64,000 bases of DNA from Candidatus Phyllobacterium onerii (GTDB taxonomy: Bacteria > Pseudomonadota > Alphaproteobacteria > Rhizobiales > Rhizobiaceae). The position numbers and the translations under genes were made by a program. Below the pieces are notes generated by a model. It saw only the letters and a list, made by a program, of their open reading frames with translations. It did not search any database and was not told the origin of the DNA. The stretch covers positions 62,001 to 126,000 of the forward strand of contig NZ_JAQMHX010000011.1 in NCBI RefSeq assembly GCF_028331445.1. Direction: 5' to 3'. Shown here one piece after another: positions 36,528 through 45,528 of this stretch (positions within the stretch are counted from its first letter, which is position 1; each line of letters begins with the position of its first letter).

Positions 36528-37439
36528 ATGAAAATCCATGCTGTTTTCAACCGCGATGGCGGTACGTTTCGCACCATGGATATCAAGTTGTTCACTGAAA
36601 CAGCCAAGGAAATTTTTGAAAAGCATGGCCATACGTTCGAGAGCGAGATTGTAGCTGGCAAAAGCATTGTGAAGACATTGCAAAAAGTTGCTGCCGAGGC
36701 GGGCGAGCACGTTCTGATGGCAGGCGGCGGCGACGGCACGATTTCGGCCGCCGCTGATGTTGCCTGGAAGGCCAAGGTGCCGCTCGCGGTACTACCCGCC
36801 GGAACTATGAACCTCTTTGCGCGCGCCTTGAAAATTCCGCTGGACCTAAACGTAGCCTTGGAGAGCCTCGCCAGCGGCACCATTCAGGCGGTCGACATTT
36901 CCACCGCCAATGAGGAAAGCTTTGTTCATCAGTTTTCGATTGGTTTCCAGCCGCAGATGATCAAGCTTCGCAACACCTTGGAGTATCGCTCCCGCTGGGG
37001 TAAGCGTCTTGCAAGCATCCGCGCATTTGCAAAAGCCATGGGCAATCCGCCGCGCTTCGCCGTGCGCATGGTCATCGACGGCACCCCGACAGAGCGAACC
37101 GTTTCCGCTATCTCGATTTCGAATAATCCTTATGGTAGCGGCGTTTTGCCGGTACCTGACAAAGTCGACCACGGCGAATTGGGCGTTTACGTTGCCGGAG
37201 GCCTGACCCCTGGCACAATAATAAAGTTGGCGTTTAGCGTTCTGACCGGGTCATGGCGCCGCAACCCCGACGTCGACGAAACCCTTGCCAAGGAAGTTGA
37301 GTTGCACTTTCCGCACCTGCGGCGCAGCGCGAAAGCGACCATCGACGGAGAGTTGATCCCGCTCCCACGAGACGTCAAAATTGCCATTCATGCGGGAGAA
37401 CTTAAGGTTCTTGTCCCTCAAGACACACTTTCCATATGA
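36528..37439 (+). CDS. Diacylglycerol kinase-family lipid kinase
   Basis: The 303-residue protein has the DAGK catalytic signature GGGDGT (about 67-72), preceded by an N-terminal VFNRDGG and followed by LAVLPAGTMNLFARAL and IDGE near the end. Family members phosphorylate diacylglycerol or sphingoid lipids and share the NAD-kinase fold. Substrate is not set by the sequence. It starts 72 bases after the GH144-like gene and ends at a hairpin shared with the convergent lipoprotein gene. Confidence 0.9.
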   Translation: MKIHAVFNRDGGTFRTMDIKLFTETAKEIFEKHGHTFESEIVAGKSIVKTLQKVAAEAGEHVLMAGGGDGTISAAADVAWKAKVPLAVLPAGTMNLFARALKIPLDLNVALESLASGTIQAVDISTANEESFVHQFSIGFQPQMIKLRNTLEYRSRWGKRLASIRAFAKAMGNPPRFAVRMVIDGTPTERTVSAISISNNPYGSGVLPVPDKVDHGELGVYVAGGLTPGTIIKLAFSVLTGSWRRNPDVDETLAKEVELHFPHLRRSAKATIDGELIPLPRDVKIAIHAGELKVLVPQDTLSI

Positions 37440-37440
37440 A

Positions 37441-37466
37441 AACGACGCGGTTTTGACCGCGCCGTT
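37441..37466. terminator. Bidirectional hairpin terminator
   Basis: Arms 37441-37451 (AACGACGCGGT) and 37456-37466 (ACCGCGCCGTT) pair with one mismatch around TTTG. It lies between the convergent lipid kinase and lipoprotein genes, so it can end both transcripts. The T-run after it is weak. Confidence 0.6.
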
Positions 37467-37487
37467 CAAGTCTAGCTGGATACGATG

Positions 37488-37910
37488 TCAGCTACTTTTC
37501 TTTGATTTCTTGACTGGCGCCGGCTCTCCGGCCGCCTTCCTTGCGGCGGCCTCTTCGGCAGCGAGCTGATCGGCGCTCTTCGGCATCGTGTCGACGACAG
37601 AGCGCACCTTACCCTTGTCGGTAACGGTGCACATTGCGTCGCGGATATCGACCTTCAAGCGCACCTGATTTAGGCCGCCACCCATTGGTTCGGCATCGAC
37701 GGCCTTGATGTTGCTTTCGCCCATGAAATATTTGGAAGACGCTGCAGCAATGCACGGTTGAGCTAGAGCGGCGTTCACAGGCGGACGTACGGGCGCAAAA
37801 GTCGGCATGGTCGGCATCATGCTGGGTGCGCCGGTGGTAGAACATGCGGCCATTGGAATGAGGATTACCAAGGGGGCAATCCGGCTTAAAATATCGGTAG
37901 GCAGGCGCAT
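37488..37910 (-). CDS. Lipoprotein, unknown function
   Basis: This 140-residue protein has a lipoprotein signal (LVILIPMAACS, lipobox MAAC near residue 23), a Pro-rich linker, and a short conserved-looking region (SNIKAVDAEPMGGGLNQVRLKVDIRDAMCTV, about 67-97) with a second Cys in PCIAAAS. The C-terminus is Lys-rich. It looks like a small outer-membrane lipoprotein common in Hyphomicrobiales; no activity is known. Confidence 0.72.
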   Translation of the reverse strand: MRLPTDILSRIAPLVILIPMAACSTTGAPSMMPTMPTFAPVRPPVNAALAQPCIAAASSKYFMGESNIKAVDAEPMGGGLNQVRLKVDIRDAMCTVTDKGKVRSVVDTMPKSADQLAAEEAAARKAAGEPAPVKKSKKSS

Positions 37911-38034
37911 GGTTCTCTCCGCAAAGTCTTATCGCAGGACTGGATATAGGCCGGAAACTATTCGGTTTTTATCATTTGTCTAGTGGCACAACTGCCACAA
38001 TGGGACTTTATTGCCACAAGTCCATCCCAGTCCG

Positions 38035-38910
38035 TCAGCGGGAGGCCGACAGCATCCAGTTGAGTACCGCGCGCCAGTCTGTCATGCGAATTGGCGTACC
38101 GTGATTGCCGCTCTCAAATCGATGCAACCGCGCGGGATAGCCCGGTGCCGATGTCCGTATCTTCTGGTAGAACGCCTGCTGCTTTTCGACAGCAAAAACC
38201 GGATCACGACTGCCATGGGCGAAGAAGACCGGCACACGGCGTTTGAACGGAGCAGATCCAATGAAGTGCTCATCCCATAGCGATCCGAGAAGGATCAGGC
38301 CTGAGATGTTTTTGGATGTTTCGGCATCCTGCGCCAGCTTCCAGCACAATGAGCCCCCCATCGATCCACAGGCGACGAAGAGCTTTGCTTGTGGCGATTG
38401 CGCCTTGAAATAATCTATCACACCCGCAACTTCGCTTTCGCCCCTGTCGCCGAAGTCACTGAATTCTGGTGTGATATAGAGTCCTCCATTGCGATCCATC
38501 AGGTTCTTCAGACGATTGAAGTTACCACCGAACGTGAAGTCGTTCATGCCTTGCTGGCGATTGCCGCCCTGGCCGTGCAGATAAATGGTAATGATAGACG
38601 CGCCTGAAAGTTTCCCCACCGTCATGACCTTTAGCGGTCCCTTGTCTGTCGTAACGACAAGGTCCTTTTGCGAACGTTTCGGCTGAAGTGAGATGTAATT
38701 CTGTTTGACGCGTCGTTCCGGCACCTGATCGCGACCGTTGATATCCCGCATTTCGTTATAATCGACCACGACATAGTCACCACCGTCGCCGGTCTTCAAA
38801 ATACCCGGATAGGCAAAGAGATCATCTTTGTAGGGTTCGAGCTGCAATGCCGCCGCGGGGCTCGAAAGGCAAACGAACGCCAATGCGCCGAGAATAAAGG
38901 ACCTGATCAA
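38035..38910 (-). CDS. Secreted alpha/beta hydrolase
   Basis: The 291-residue protein has a Sec signal (cut after SSPAAA, about residue 21) and an alpha/beta-hydrolase core: oxyanion LHGQGGNR, nucleophile elbow GSMGGS (about 182-187), acid in FAHGSRDPVF and catalytic His in SGNHGT. It is predicted periplasmic or secreted with esterase- or lipase-like activity and unknown substrate. It follows the molybdopterin protein by nine bases on the same strand, so it may be read through from the maturation operon. Confidence 0.85.
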   Translation of the reverse strand: MIRSFILGALAFVCLSSPAAALQLEPYKDDLFAYPGILKTGDGGDYVVVDYNEMRDINGRDQVPERRVKQNYISLQPKRSQKDLVVTTDKGPLKVMTVGKLSGASIITIYLHGQGGNRQQGMNDFTFGGNFNRLKNLMDRNGGLYITPEFSDFGDRGESEVAGVIDYFKAQSPQAKLFVACGSMGGSLCWKLAQDAETSKNISGLILLGSLWDEHFIGSAPFKRRVPVFFAHGSRDPVFAVEKQQAFYQKIRTSAPGYPARLHRFESGNHGTPIRMTDWRAVLNWMLSASR

Positions 38911-38919
38911 GCGAATTTC

Positions 38920-40539
38920 CTATCGGATGGGCTCGGTAATAGTACCACCCGCGCGATGCAGCATATCCGGCGTATCGACGTCAAGGGCAGCCGCCTCGCC
39001 AAGCTCCACATCGATGACAGGAATATCACCACGCTCGATCAAATGACGTGCACCAACATCACCGGCCAGACTGAATACTTCATTGAACAAGATACGCGGC
39101 AGGATCACCGGATTGCCGCGCTTACCCTCGAAAGTCGCCCTCACGACTGATTGACCGCCGGCGCTTTGAAAACGCCTGATCATGGCCTGCAGATCGGTCA
39201 CGGACAAAGCAGGCATGTCGGCCAGAAGCATCATCACGCCATCGGACGACGATGGTACGTTCCTGATCGCGGTTTGCAGCGATGAGGCTAGCCCGCTGGC
39301 ATAGTCCTTGTTAAGGGCAATCATCACATTGAGCCCATCCAGCGCAGCGCTGCATTGCTCTGCCATATGCCCGAGCACGGCGACGACAGGACGCCCACCC
39401 GCCTCGATCGCAGTCTGAGCCGAGCGGCGTATCAGCGGCACATCATCGAAAGTGGCCAGCAATTTGTTTGGACCCATCATGCGGGTCGACTGGCCGGCAG
39501 CGAGGAGCGCGATCGCAACATGGGGCCGCGCCACCGACGGGCGTGGATCGCGTGGCTGCGGACGCGTTGGAATTTCCATCAACAAACCCCCGACACCCAT
39601 TCCAACGATGTCTGCCTTGGTCACAGGCACATGCGCCATCAACCGGTCGAGCACCCAATCAAAGCCGTTTTCCTTGGGGCTCCTTGCGCAACCGGGAGCG
39701 CCAATCAAAGGCTTTTCATCAAGTTCGCCAAGGATCAGCAGGTTTCCCGGATCGACCGGCATGCCGATATGACTAACGACGCCGCCTGCCTCCCTGATTG
39801 CCGCGGGAACGATATCGTCCTGATCGACCACCGCGGAGGCGCCAAAGACGACGACGAAGTCATTTGCTTCCTGCAATTTGCGTATGGCTTCCGCAAGCGG
39901 TTTGCTCGCATGGGGCGGGCGCAGTTCGGATGTCACAACTCCATGATTGGCTGCAATCCGTGCTTCGATGACGCGGCGCGTCTTTTCGAGTACCGTCGGC
40001 TTGATTGACGGCAGCGTCGTCTGGATCAAGCCGATGCGTGAGCCTGCAAAACCGCGCACGCCAAAGGCCGTGCGACCACGCGCCAGCTCCGCGATCCTAT
40101 CAATTACAGACACAGGAACGGCAAAAGGGATGATTTTGATAGTGGCAACCATCTGCTGCTGCTCAACCCTGTCGAACGCTTTCAACGTGGCGATCGTCAC
40201 GGAAGGATCGACAGCATTGATGGCATTGATCAAGTCAGCATCCACTGTGAAAAGCCCGGCCGTTTCGGCATAGCAATTGACCCTGCCGGTCGATGCTGGC
40301 CCCGCCTGCACGCCCGACCATTGCAATGCTGCAGTTATTCGTCTGGCCGCTTCGTTTTCTTCGAGATCAACGTCTTGCAAGCGCGCGGCAATGACATGAG
40401 TCACGCCCGCTTCGCGCAATTGCCCAAGGTCATGTTCGTTGAGGACATGTCCTTTTTTCAGCTTCAGATTCCCGGTATGGGTTGAGTGTGCAAGGATAGC
40501 GCCAAGAGCGTCCTTGAGAGGAATTTCACCAAAGATCAT
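38920..40539 (-). CDS. Fused molybdopterin-binding/nucleotidyltransferase protein
   Basis: This 539-residue fusion has an N-terminal MoeA/MogA-type molybdopterin-binding domain (about 1-335; VVVFGASAVVDQDDIVPAAI and GMPVDPGNLL) and a C-terminal MobA/MocA-type nucleotidyltransferase (about 343-539; LLAAGQSTRMMGPNKLL and MLLADMPAL). It should attach CMP or GMP to molybdopterin, giving the dinucleotide cofactor of xanthine-dehydrogenase-type enzymes, probably MCD. The 3' end of the xdhC gene overlaps its start by ATGA. Confidence 0.9.
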   Translation of the reverse strand: MIFGEIPLKDALGAILAHSTHTGNLKLKKGHVLNEHDLGQLREAGVTHVIAARLQDVDLEENEAARRITAALQWSGVQAGPASTGRVNCYAETAGLFTVDADLINAINAVDPSVTIATLKAFDRVEQQQMVATIKIIPFAVPVSVIDRIAELARGRTAFGVRGFAGSRIGLIQTTLPSIKPTVLEKTRRVIEARIAANHGVVTSELRPPHASKPLAEAIRKLQEANDFVVVFGASAVVDQDDIVPAAIREAGGVVSHIGMPVDPGNLLILGELDEKPLIGAPGCARSPKENGFDWVLDRLMAHVPVTKADIVGMGVGGLLMEIPTRPQPRDPRPSVARPHVAIALLAAGQSTRMMGPNKLLATFDDVPLIRRSAQTAIEAGGRPVVAVLGHMAEQCSAALDGLNVMIALNKDYASGLASSLQTAIRNVPSSSDGVMMLLADMPALSVTDLQAMIRRFQSAGGQSVVRATFEGKRGNPVILPRILFNEVFSLAGDVGARHLIERGDIPVIDVELGEAAALDVDTPDMLHRAGGTITEPIR

Positions 40540-41249
40540 GCTGTCTTTTCCAGATGCCGCGCGGTTTGGAGTCCTCTCGCACGAAATGCCTTGATCACCT
40601 CGGCCATAACTGCAACGGCGATCTCGGCGGGGCTGGCGGCACCGATATCAAGGCCGATAGGCGAATGAATCAAAGCGATCTCATCCTCGCTGAACCCCAG
40701 CGCCTTGAGCCGCTCAACACGCTTTGCATGGGTCTTGCGGCTACCCAGCGCGCCGACGTAAAAGCATCCCGCTTTTAGAGCCCGCTCCAGCGCCTGATCA
40801 TCGATTTTCGGGTCATGCGTGACGACAGCAACCGCCGTATAGGGATCAAGCGGTCGCTGCTCCAGTATATCCTGCGGCCATTCTGCAAAGAGTTTGATAT
40901 CCGGAAAGCGCTCGGGCGTGGCAAACGCTGTACGTGGATCGACGATTTCCATATCGTATCCAGCAATCTTTGCCATCGGCGCCAGGGCCTGGCTGATGTG
41001 CACAGCGCCAATCACCACCAGACGCGGCGGCGGCACATGGACGTTCAGAAAGAACGAGCGGCCCTCAATCTCGGCGAGGCCCGATTTTCCTGACAGGAAC
41101 GCCTGCTTGACCGCATCGCCGAGCAGACCGGCAACCGGATCGCCCTCCCTGATCACGCGGTCACGCCCGTCGCCGAGATCGGTCAGCAATAATGCCGCAC
41201 GGCGGGCTTGCCGTTCTGCATTGAGTTTCTTCAGACAATAGGGATCCAT
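40536..41249 (-). CDS. XdhC/CoxI-family maturation protein (Rossmann part)
   Basis: The 237-residue protein carries the XdhC C-terminal Rossmann domain: PPPRLVVIGAVHISQALAPMAKIAGYDMEIVDPR, VAVVTHDPKIDDQALERAL, FYVGALGSRKTHAKR and HSPIGLDIGAASPAEIAVAVMAEV. XdhC proteins bring sulfurated molybdenum cofactor to xanthine-dehydrogenase-type enzymes. It is normally preceded by an N-terminal XdhC part, which is a separate gene here. Confidence 0.9.
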   Translation of the reverse strand: MDPYCLKKLNAERQARRAALLLTDLGDGRDRVIREGDPVAGLLGDAVKQAFLSGKSGLAEIEGRSFFLNVHVPPPRLVVIGAVHISQALAPMAKIAGYDMEIVDPRTAFATPERFPDIKLFAEWPQDILEQRPLDPYTAVAVVTHDPKIDDQALERALKAGCFYVGALGSRKTHAKRVERLKALGFSEDEIALIHSPIGLDIGAASPAEIAVAVMAEVIKAFRARGLQTARHLEKTA

Positions 41250-41251
41250 GC

Positions 41252-41584
41252 TCAGCCCAGCCGTTCGACATAGACTTTGATACGTCCGCCGCAGGACAGA
41301 CCGACCTGCCAGGCGGTTTCGTCGGCGACACCAAATTCAAGCATGCGCGGTGTGCCCTGGCTGATCACATCCATGGCTTCGGCAATGACCGAACCTTCAA
41401 CGCAGCCGCCAGAAACCGAGCCCTCGAAATGGCCCGCCTCGTCGATCACAAGATGGCTGCCGACGGGGCGTGGTGCCGATCCCCAGGTTTCAACGACAGT
41501 AGCAATCGCCACGTCGCGGCCTTCGGCCATCCAGCTTTCGGCGATCAGCAACGGATCGCGTATTTGTTCAGTCGGATTTTGCAT
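41252..41584 (-). CDS. XdhC/CoxI-family N-terminal protein
   Basis: This 110-residue protein is the N-terminal XdhC half: VAIATVVETWGSAPRPVGSHLVID, GSVSGGCVEGSVIAEA and WQVGLSCGGRIKVYVE, with the conserved Cys pair thought to bind the cofactor sulfur. It lies two bases before the Rossmann half, so the two probably act as one unit. ATG 41584 is chosen; 41602 is possible. Confidence 0.87.
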   Translation of the reverse strand: MQNPTEQIRDPLLIAESWMAEGRDVAIATVVETWGSAPRPVGSHLVIDEAGHFEGSVSGGCVEGSVIAEAMDVISQGTPRMLEFGVADETAWQVGLSCGGRIKVYVERLG

Positions 41585-41605
41585 TGTATGACAGTACCAC
41601 AAACT

Positions 41606-42838
41606 TCAAGATTGGTGCAACCAGCGCTTCGGATCGTCATCGTTACCGCGCGGTCGGCTGAGTGCCCGGCACAGATCCTCCAAAGCCTCCATATTGTGCA
41701 CAGCACGGAAGTCGTCAACATAGGGTAACATAGCTTTTACACCACGGGCGCGTGGCTCAAAACCTTCAAATCGGAGCAAGGGATTGAGCCAGATCAGCCG
41801 ACGGCAAGATTTCGATAGGCGCTCCATCTCCGCTTCCAGGCCGCTCGTATTCTCGCGCTCCAGTCCGTCGGTGATGAGCAGCACCACCGCACCTTGGCTG
41901 AGAACGCGTCTCGACCAACAACGATTGAATTCCCGCATGGTTTCGCCAATGCGCGTACCGCCCGACCAGTCCTGTACAGCACCCGTGCAATGGGCAATCG
42001 CATCGTCCGGGTCACGATAGCGCAGGGACCGCGTGATGTTGCTCAGCCGTGTGCCAAAGACGAAGCAGTGGACCCGGCGACGCTTGGCCATCATCGCATG
42101 CATGAAATGCAGGAAAACGCGGGTGTATTGGCTCATTGAACCCGAAATATCGGCAAGCACGACCAATGGCGGATGCACTTCGCGACGCGAGCGGAATTTT
42201 GGTAAAATGAGATCACCACCGGTCCGCAGGCTCGCACGCATCATCGCTCTCGGATCGATACGCGCGCCCTTCGGGTCACTTCGGAAACGCCTCGTCTCGA
42301 CTTCATCGACGGGCAGCGTCAGGTCATCCATCGCCCGGCGCGCCTGGCTGAGCTCATCGGCCGACATCTGGGCAAAGTCCTTGGTCCGCAGCACCTCCTT
42401 GCCGGAAAATGTCAAACGTGCGTCCACATCGATCTCGGGCGGGAGTTCTCCAGACTGGTTGCGCGAGCTTTCCTTGAACAGCGCTTCGGCCACGCGAGCT
42501 TCGGCAGCCCTTGGCTTCGATCGTTCGCGCGCCAAGGCAACGGGCGAGAACATGGCCAGCATTTTCTCGATCAACTCGCGGGAGCGCCAGTAAAGCCGGA
42601 ACGCCTCATCGAATGTCGCATGATCCTCGCGGCGGTTGACGAGCACACTGTGTAATGTCCAATAAAAATCATCCCGAGAGCCGATACCACCGGCCAAAAC
42701 CGCCTCTATCGCGTCCCTGACGGAAGCCGGGCCAACCCGCAACCCGGCCTTTCGCAAGGTGCGGGCAAAATAGACGATATTGTCCGCAAGGCGGCTTTCC
42801 GTCCTTGCTATCTCGGGTGATGAGGCGAATGTTTCCAT
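41606..42838 (-). CDS. CoxE-like VWA-domain protein
   Basis: The 410-residue protein belongs to the CoxE/VWA family: N-terminal NIVYFARTLRKAGLRVGPASV, then a VWA domain (about 225-390) with MIDAS motif LADISGSMSQYTRVF. CoxE works with MoxR-type ATPase CoxD in assembling the molybdenum-copper centre of CO dehydrogenase-type enzymes. It follows the MoxR gene by one base. Confidence 0.9.
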   Translation of the reverse strand: METFASSPEIARTESRLADNIVYFARTLRKAGLRVGPASVRDAIEAVLAGGIGSRDDFYWTLHSVLVNRREDHATFDEAFRLYWRSRELIEKMLAMFSPVALARERSKPRAAEARVAEALFKESSRNQSGELPPEIDVDARLTFSGKEVLRTKDFAQMSADELSQARRAMDDLTLPVDEVETRRFRSDPKGARIDPRAMMRASLRTGGDLILPKFRSRREVHPPLVVLADISGSMSQYTRVFLHFMHAMMAKRRRVHCFVFGTRLSNITRSLRYRDPDDAIAHCTGAVQDWSGGTRIGETMREFNRCWSRRVLSQGAVVLLITDGLERENTSGLEAEMERLSKSCRRLIWLNPLLRFEGFEPRARGVKAMLPYVDDFRAVHNMEALEDLCRALSRPRGNDDDPKRWLHQS

Positions 42839-42839
42839 G

Positions 42840-43751
42840 TCACGCCGCGTTCAGTTCCGCCTTGACCTCATCGAGTATTCGCCGCCCCTCGCCGCCGGAA
42901 ATCCTGGCTATGTCATCCTGATATTTGAGCAAAACACCGATCGTATCGGATACCGTCTCCGGATCGAGCGCCAACTTGTCCATTTCGGTCAAGGCCCCCG
43001 CCCAGTCGATGGTTTCGGCCACACCCGGCAGCTTGAATAGGTCCATATCACGCAATTTCTGCACGTACCGGACGATCTCATCCGACAGGCGTTCATTCGC
43101 AGCAGGGACTTTGCGGCGGACGATCTCAAGTTCCCGTGCAGCGGAGGGATAGTCTACCCAATGATAGAGACATCTGCGTTTCAGTGCGTCGTGGATCTCA
43201 CGAGTCCGGTTGGTCGTTATGATGACGATTGGTGGTTCGGCAGCACGGATCGTTCCAAGTTCCGGAATCGTGACCTGATAGTCCGACAGCACTTCGAGTA
43301 GGAAGGCTTCAAAGGCTTCATCGGTTCGATCAAGTTCGTCGATAAGAAAAACCGGGGCCTTACCCGGGTTGCCCGACAGCGCCTGCAGAACGGGCCGCCT
43401 TATCAGGAATTTCTCTGAAAAAACATTGCGCTCTATGGCTTTCTTATCAACCTTGCCACTTGCTTCATCGAGGCGAATCTCGATCATCTGCGCTGCATAA
43501 TTCCATTCATAAACAGCAGAAGAAACGTCGAGCCCTTCATAGCATTGCAGGCGGATCAGCGGTCGGTCCAGCGTTGCCGCGAGTACTTTGGCGATCTCGG
43601 TCTTTCCGACGCCCGCCTCGCCTTCCAGGAACAACGGCCTCTTCATTCGCAAGCTGAGGAACAGCACCGTCGCCAACGCACGGTCCGCGACATATCCGCC
43701 AGCCTCGAGCAGCGCCAGCGTCTCTTCGATCGATTGCGGCAGTTCAGCCAT
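42840..43751 (-). CDS. MoxR/CoxD-type AAA+ ATPase
   Basis: The 303-residue protein has Walker A GEAGVGKT (about 42-49), Walker B VFLIDELD with the usual DRTDEAFEAFLLEVL, and TTNRTREIHDALKRRCLYHWVDYP, the MoxR arginine-finger region. MoxR ATPases act as chaperones for cofactor insertion; CoxD is the one for molybdenum hydroxylases. Next to the CoxE-like and XdhC-like genes it should serve that role. Confidence 0.92.
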   Translation of the reverse strand: MAELPQSIEETLALLEAGGYVADRALATVLFLSLRMKRPLFLEGEAGVGKTEIAKVLAATLDRPLIRLQCYEGLDVSSAVYEWNYAAQMIEIRLDEASGKVDKKAIERNVFSEKFLIRRPVLQALSGNPGKAPVFLIDELDRTDEAFEAFLLEVLSDYQVTIPELGTIRAAEPPIVIITTNRTREIHDALKRRCLYHWVDYPSAARELEIVRRKVPAANERLSDEIVRYVQKLRDMDLFKLPGVAETIDWAGALTEMDKLALDPETVSDTIGVLLKYQDDIARISGGEGRRILDEVKAELNAA

Positions 43752-43764
43752 GGCGTCTCCGGTG

Positions 43765-44337
43765 CTAGTCTCCCGAACTGTGATAGGAGCGATTGAGATA
43801 GATCAATGAACGGCCAGGGTCGCCCATATTGAGGGCGGTGACTTTACCATAGATCACATAATGCGTTGCGACTTCGTGTGTAGCTATGATGCGGCAATCG
43901 AAGCTCGCCAAGGCGTTGGTGAGCACTGGAGCACCGGTTTGCAGTGTCTGCCAATGCCCGAGCGCAAACCTGTCCGGCTGGGACAGATCGCCCTTGCCTG
44001 AAAAGGCTTCGGAAAGCGCCTGCTGTTGGAACGAGAGCGTATTCAGTGCGAAAACCTGATTTTCGATGAACAGATGATTGAAATCATGATTGCGATTGAG
44101 ACACACGAGCATCGTCGCCGGATTGTCCGAAACCGAGCATACTGCCGAAATTGTAAGGCCGCGGCGGCCTGCCGGACCATCGGTGGTAAGGATATGAACC
44201 GCCTCGGCAAAATGGCTCATGGCATTGCGAAATGCGAGCGGCTCTATTTTCTGATCTTTGGCAATTAGCACAATTCTATTTCCGTTGTCCGAACCATCAC
44301 TATCGCAACATGTGTCCCAACCATAGGGGCAGGTCAT
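43765..44337 (-). CDS. RutF-like flavin reductase
   Basis: The 190-residue protein fits flavin reductases: FRNAMSHFAEAVHILTTDGPAGRRGLTISAVCSVSDNPATMLVCLNR (N-terminal, split here), FALNTL, ASFDCRI and HYVIYGKV. It reduces FMN or FAD with NAD(P)H for a partner monooxygenase. The first 30 residues are atypical, so the real start may be later. It precedes the MoxR gene by 13 bases; whether it belongs functionally to the molybdenum cluster is unclear. Confidence 0.85.
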   Translation of the reverse strand: MTCPYGWDTCCDSDGSDNGNRIVLIAKDQKIEPLAFRNAMSHFAEAVHILTTDGPAGRRGLTISAVCSVSDNPATMLVCLNRNHDFNHLFIENQVFALNTLSFQQQALSEAFSGKGDLSQPDRFALGHWQTLQTGAPVLTNALASFDCRIIATHEVATHYVIYGKVTALNMGDPGRSLIYLNRSYHSSGD

Positions 44338-44445
44338 ATTTTACGATAACTTCCTTTTATATAGCGCGAGATTGCTAAGAATGAAGGAAACAGCTACCGA
44401 AAACGTGCAACTAATACCCATCAAAGAGGAAACGACATTTTCGCA

Positions 44446-45528
44446 ATGAACCCCACAATACGCGCCGCAACCTTTGGCCTTTGCATAGCTGCCGCAAGTG
44501 TCGCACATGCGGAAGACAAGATTGGTGTTATCGCGCCGCTTTCCGGTCCCTTTGCGCGCCTTGGAACGCAAGTTGTCGATGGTGCGACGATTGCGGTGGC
44601 TGCGAACAAAGGCGGCCAGGCGATATCAATTACAACGGCCGATGACCAATGCAGTGCGGCAGGCGGCGACGCGGCAGCAAAACAGCTGGTTCAGGCGGAT
44701 GTTGCGATAGTCATTGGCTTTCTTTGCACTGAATCGCTCGAGGCCGCTCTGCCTATCCTTAGCCAGAAGGGCATTCCAATCGTCACTCCGGCAATACGGG
44801 CCCAAACACTGACCGAGCTGCGCGCCGATCAGCCTTATCCCGTCTTCAGAACCGCGCCATCCGGTCGCAATGAGGCCAACGAAACCGGTGATATCCTGGC
44901 CGGTCTGTGGCATTCGGAACCGTTTGCCATCATCGATGACGGCACGATCTTCGGGCGGGAACTTGCAGCAGGGGCGCGGGCCCGTCTGGAGGAAAAAGGC
45001 CTGAAACCGGTCTTTGCCGATACATATCGCCCCGGCCTCGACAATCAAAATGCACTGGTCAGCCGGCTGAAACGCGCAGGCGCCACACAAGTTTTCGTTG
45101 GCGGTGAACGCGATGATGTTGCAGCCATAGGGCGAAGCGCGGCGGCGCTAAACTATTCGCTTGTCATCGCCAGTGGCGAGGCTCTTGAGGCGGCAGGCGA
45201 TGGCAGCGCGCTCGCCATCGGCACGTTGATGATCGCACCACGCGAGCCACAAACTCTGGAAAGTGCTCGAAACGCCAAGAATACCATCGAGTTGGCCGGA
45301 AAAGTGCCGGAAGGCTATACGATACCGGCTTACGCTGCGACCGAAGTGGCAATGCAAGCTCTCACTACCGCGCAATCACAGGCAGGATCCCTGCAGGAGA
45401 TTCTGCACACGAATGTCTTTGAAACTGCGCTTGGCACGATGCAATTCGATGCCAAAGGCGAGCGCATCGCCGATACTTACCGCCTGCAGAAATTCGATGG
45501 AAACCAGTTCGTGCTGGAGACTAATTGA
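44446..45528 (+). CDS. Branched-chain-amino-acid-type periplasmic binding protein
   Basis: The 360-residue protein has a Sec signal (MNPTIRAATFGLCIAAASVAHA) and the LivJ/Peripla_BP_6 fold: EDKIGVIAPLSGPFARLGTQVVDGATIAV and later ATQVFVGGERDDVAAIGRSAA. The ligand is unknown. No permease or ATPase gene adjoins it, so it either serves a transporter elsewhere or is a sensor. It is translationally coupled to the P1 peptidase gene (TGATG). Confidence 0.87.
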   Translation: MNPTIRAATFGLCIAAASVAHAEDKIGVIAPLSGPFARLGTQVVDGATIAVAANKGGQAISITTADDQCSAAGGDAAAKQLVQADVAIVIGFLCTESLEAALPILSQKGIPIVTPAIRAQTLTELRADQPYPVFRTAPSGRNEANETGDILAGLWHSEPFAIIDDGTIFGRELAAGARARLEEKGLKPVFADTYRPGLDNQNALVSRLKRAGATQVFVGGERDDVAAIGRSAAALNYSLVIASGEALEAAGDGSALAIGTLMIAPREPQTLESARNAKNTIELAGKVPEGYTIPAYAATEVAMQALTTAQSQAGSLQEILHTNVFETALGTMQFDAKGERIADTYRLQKFDGNQFVLETN

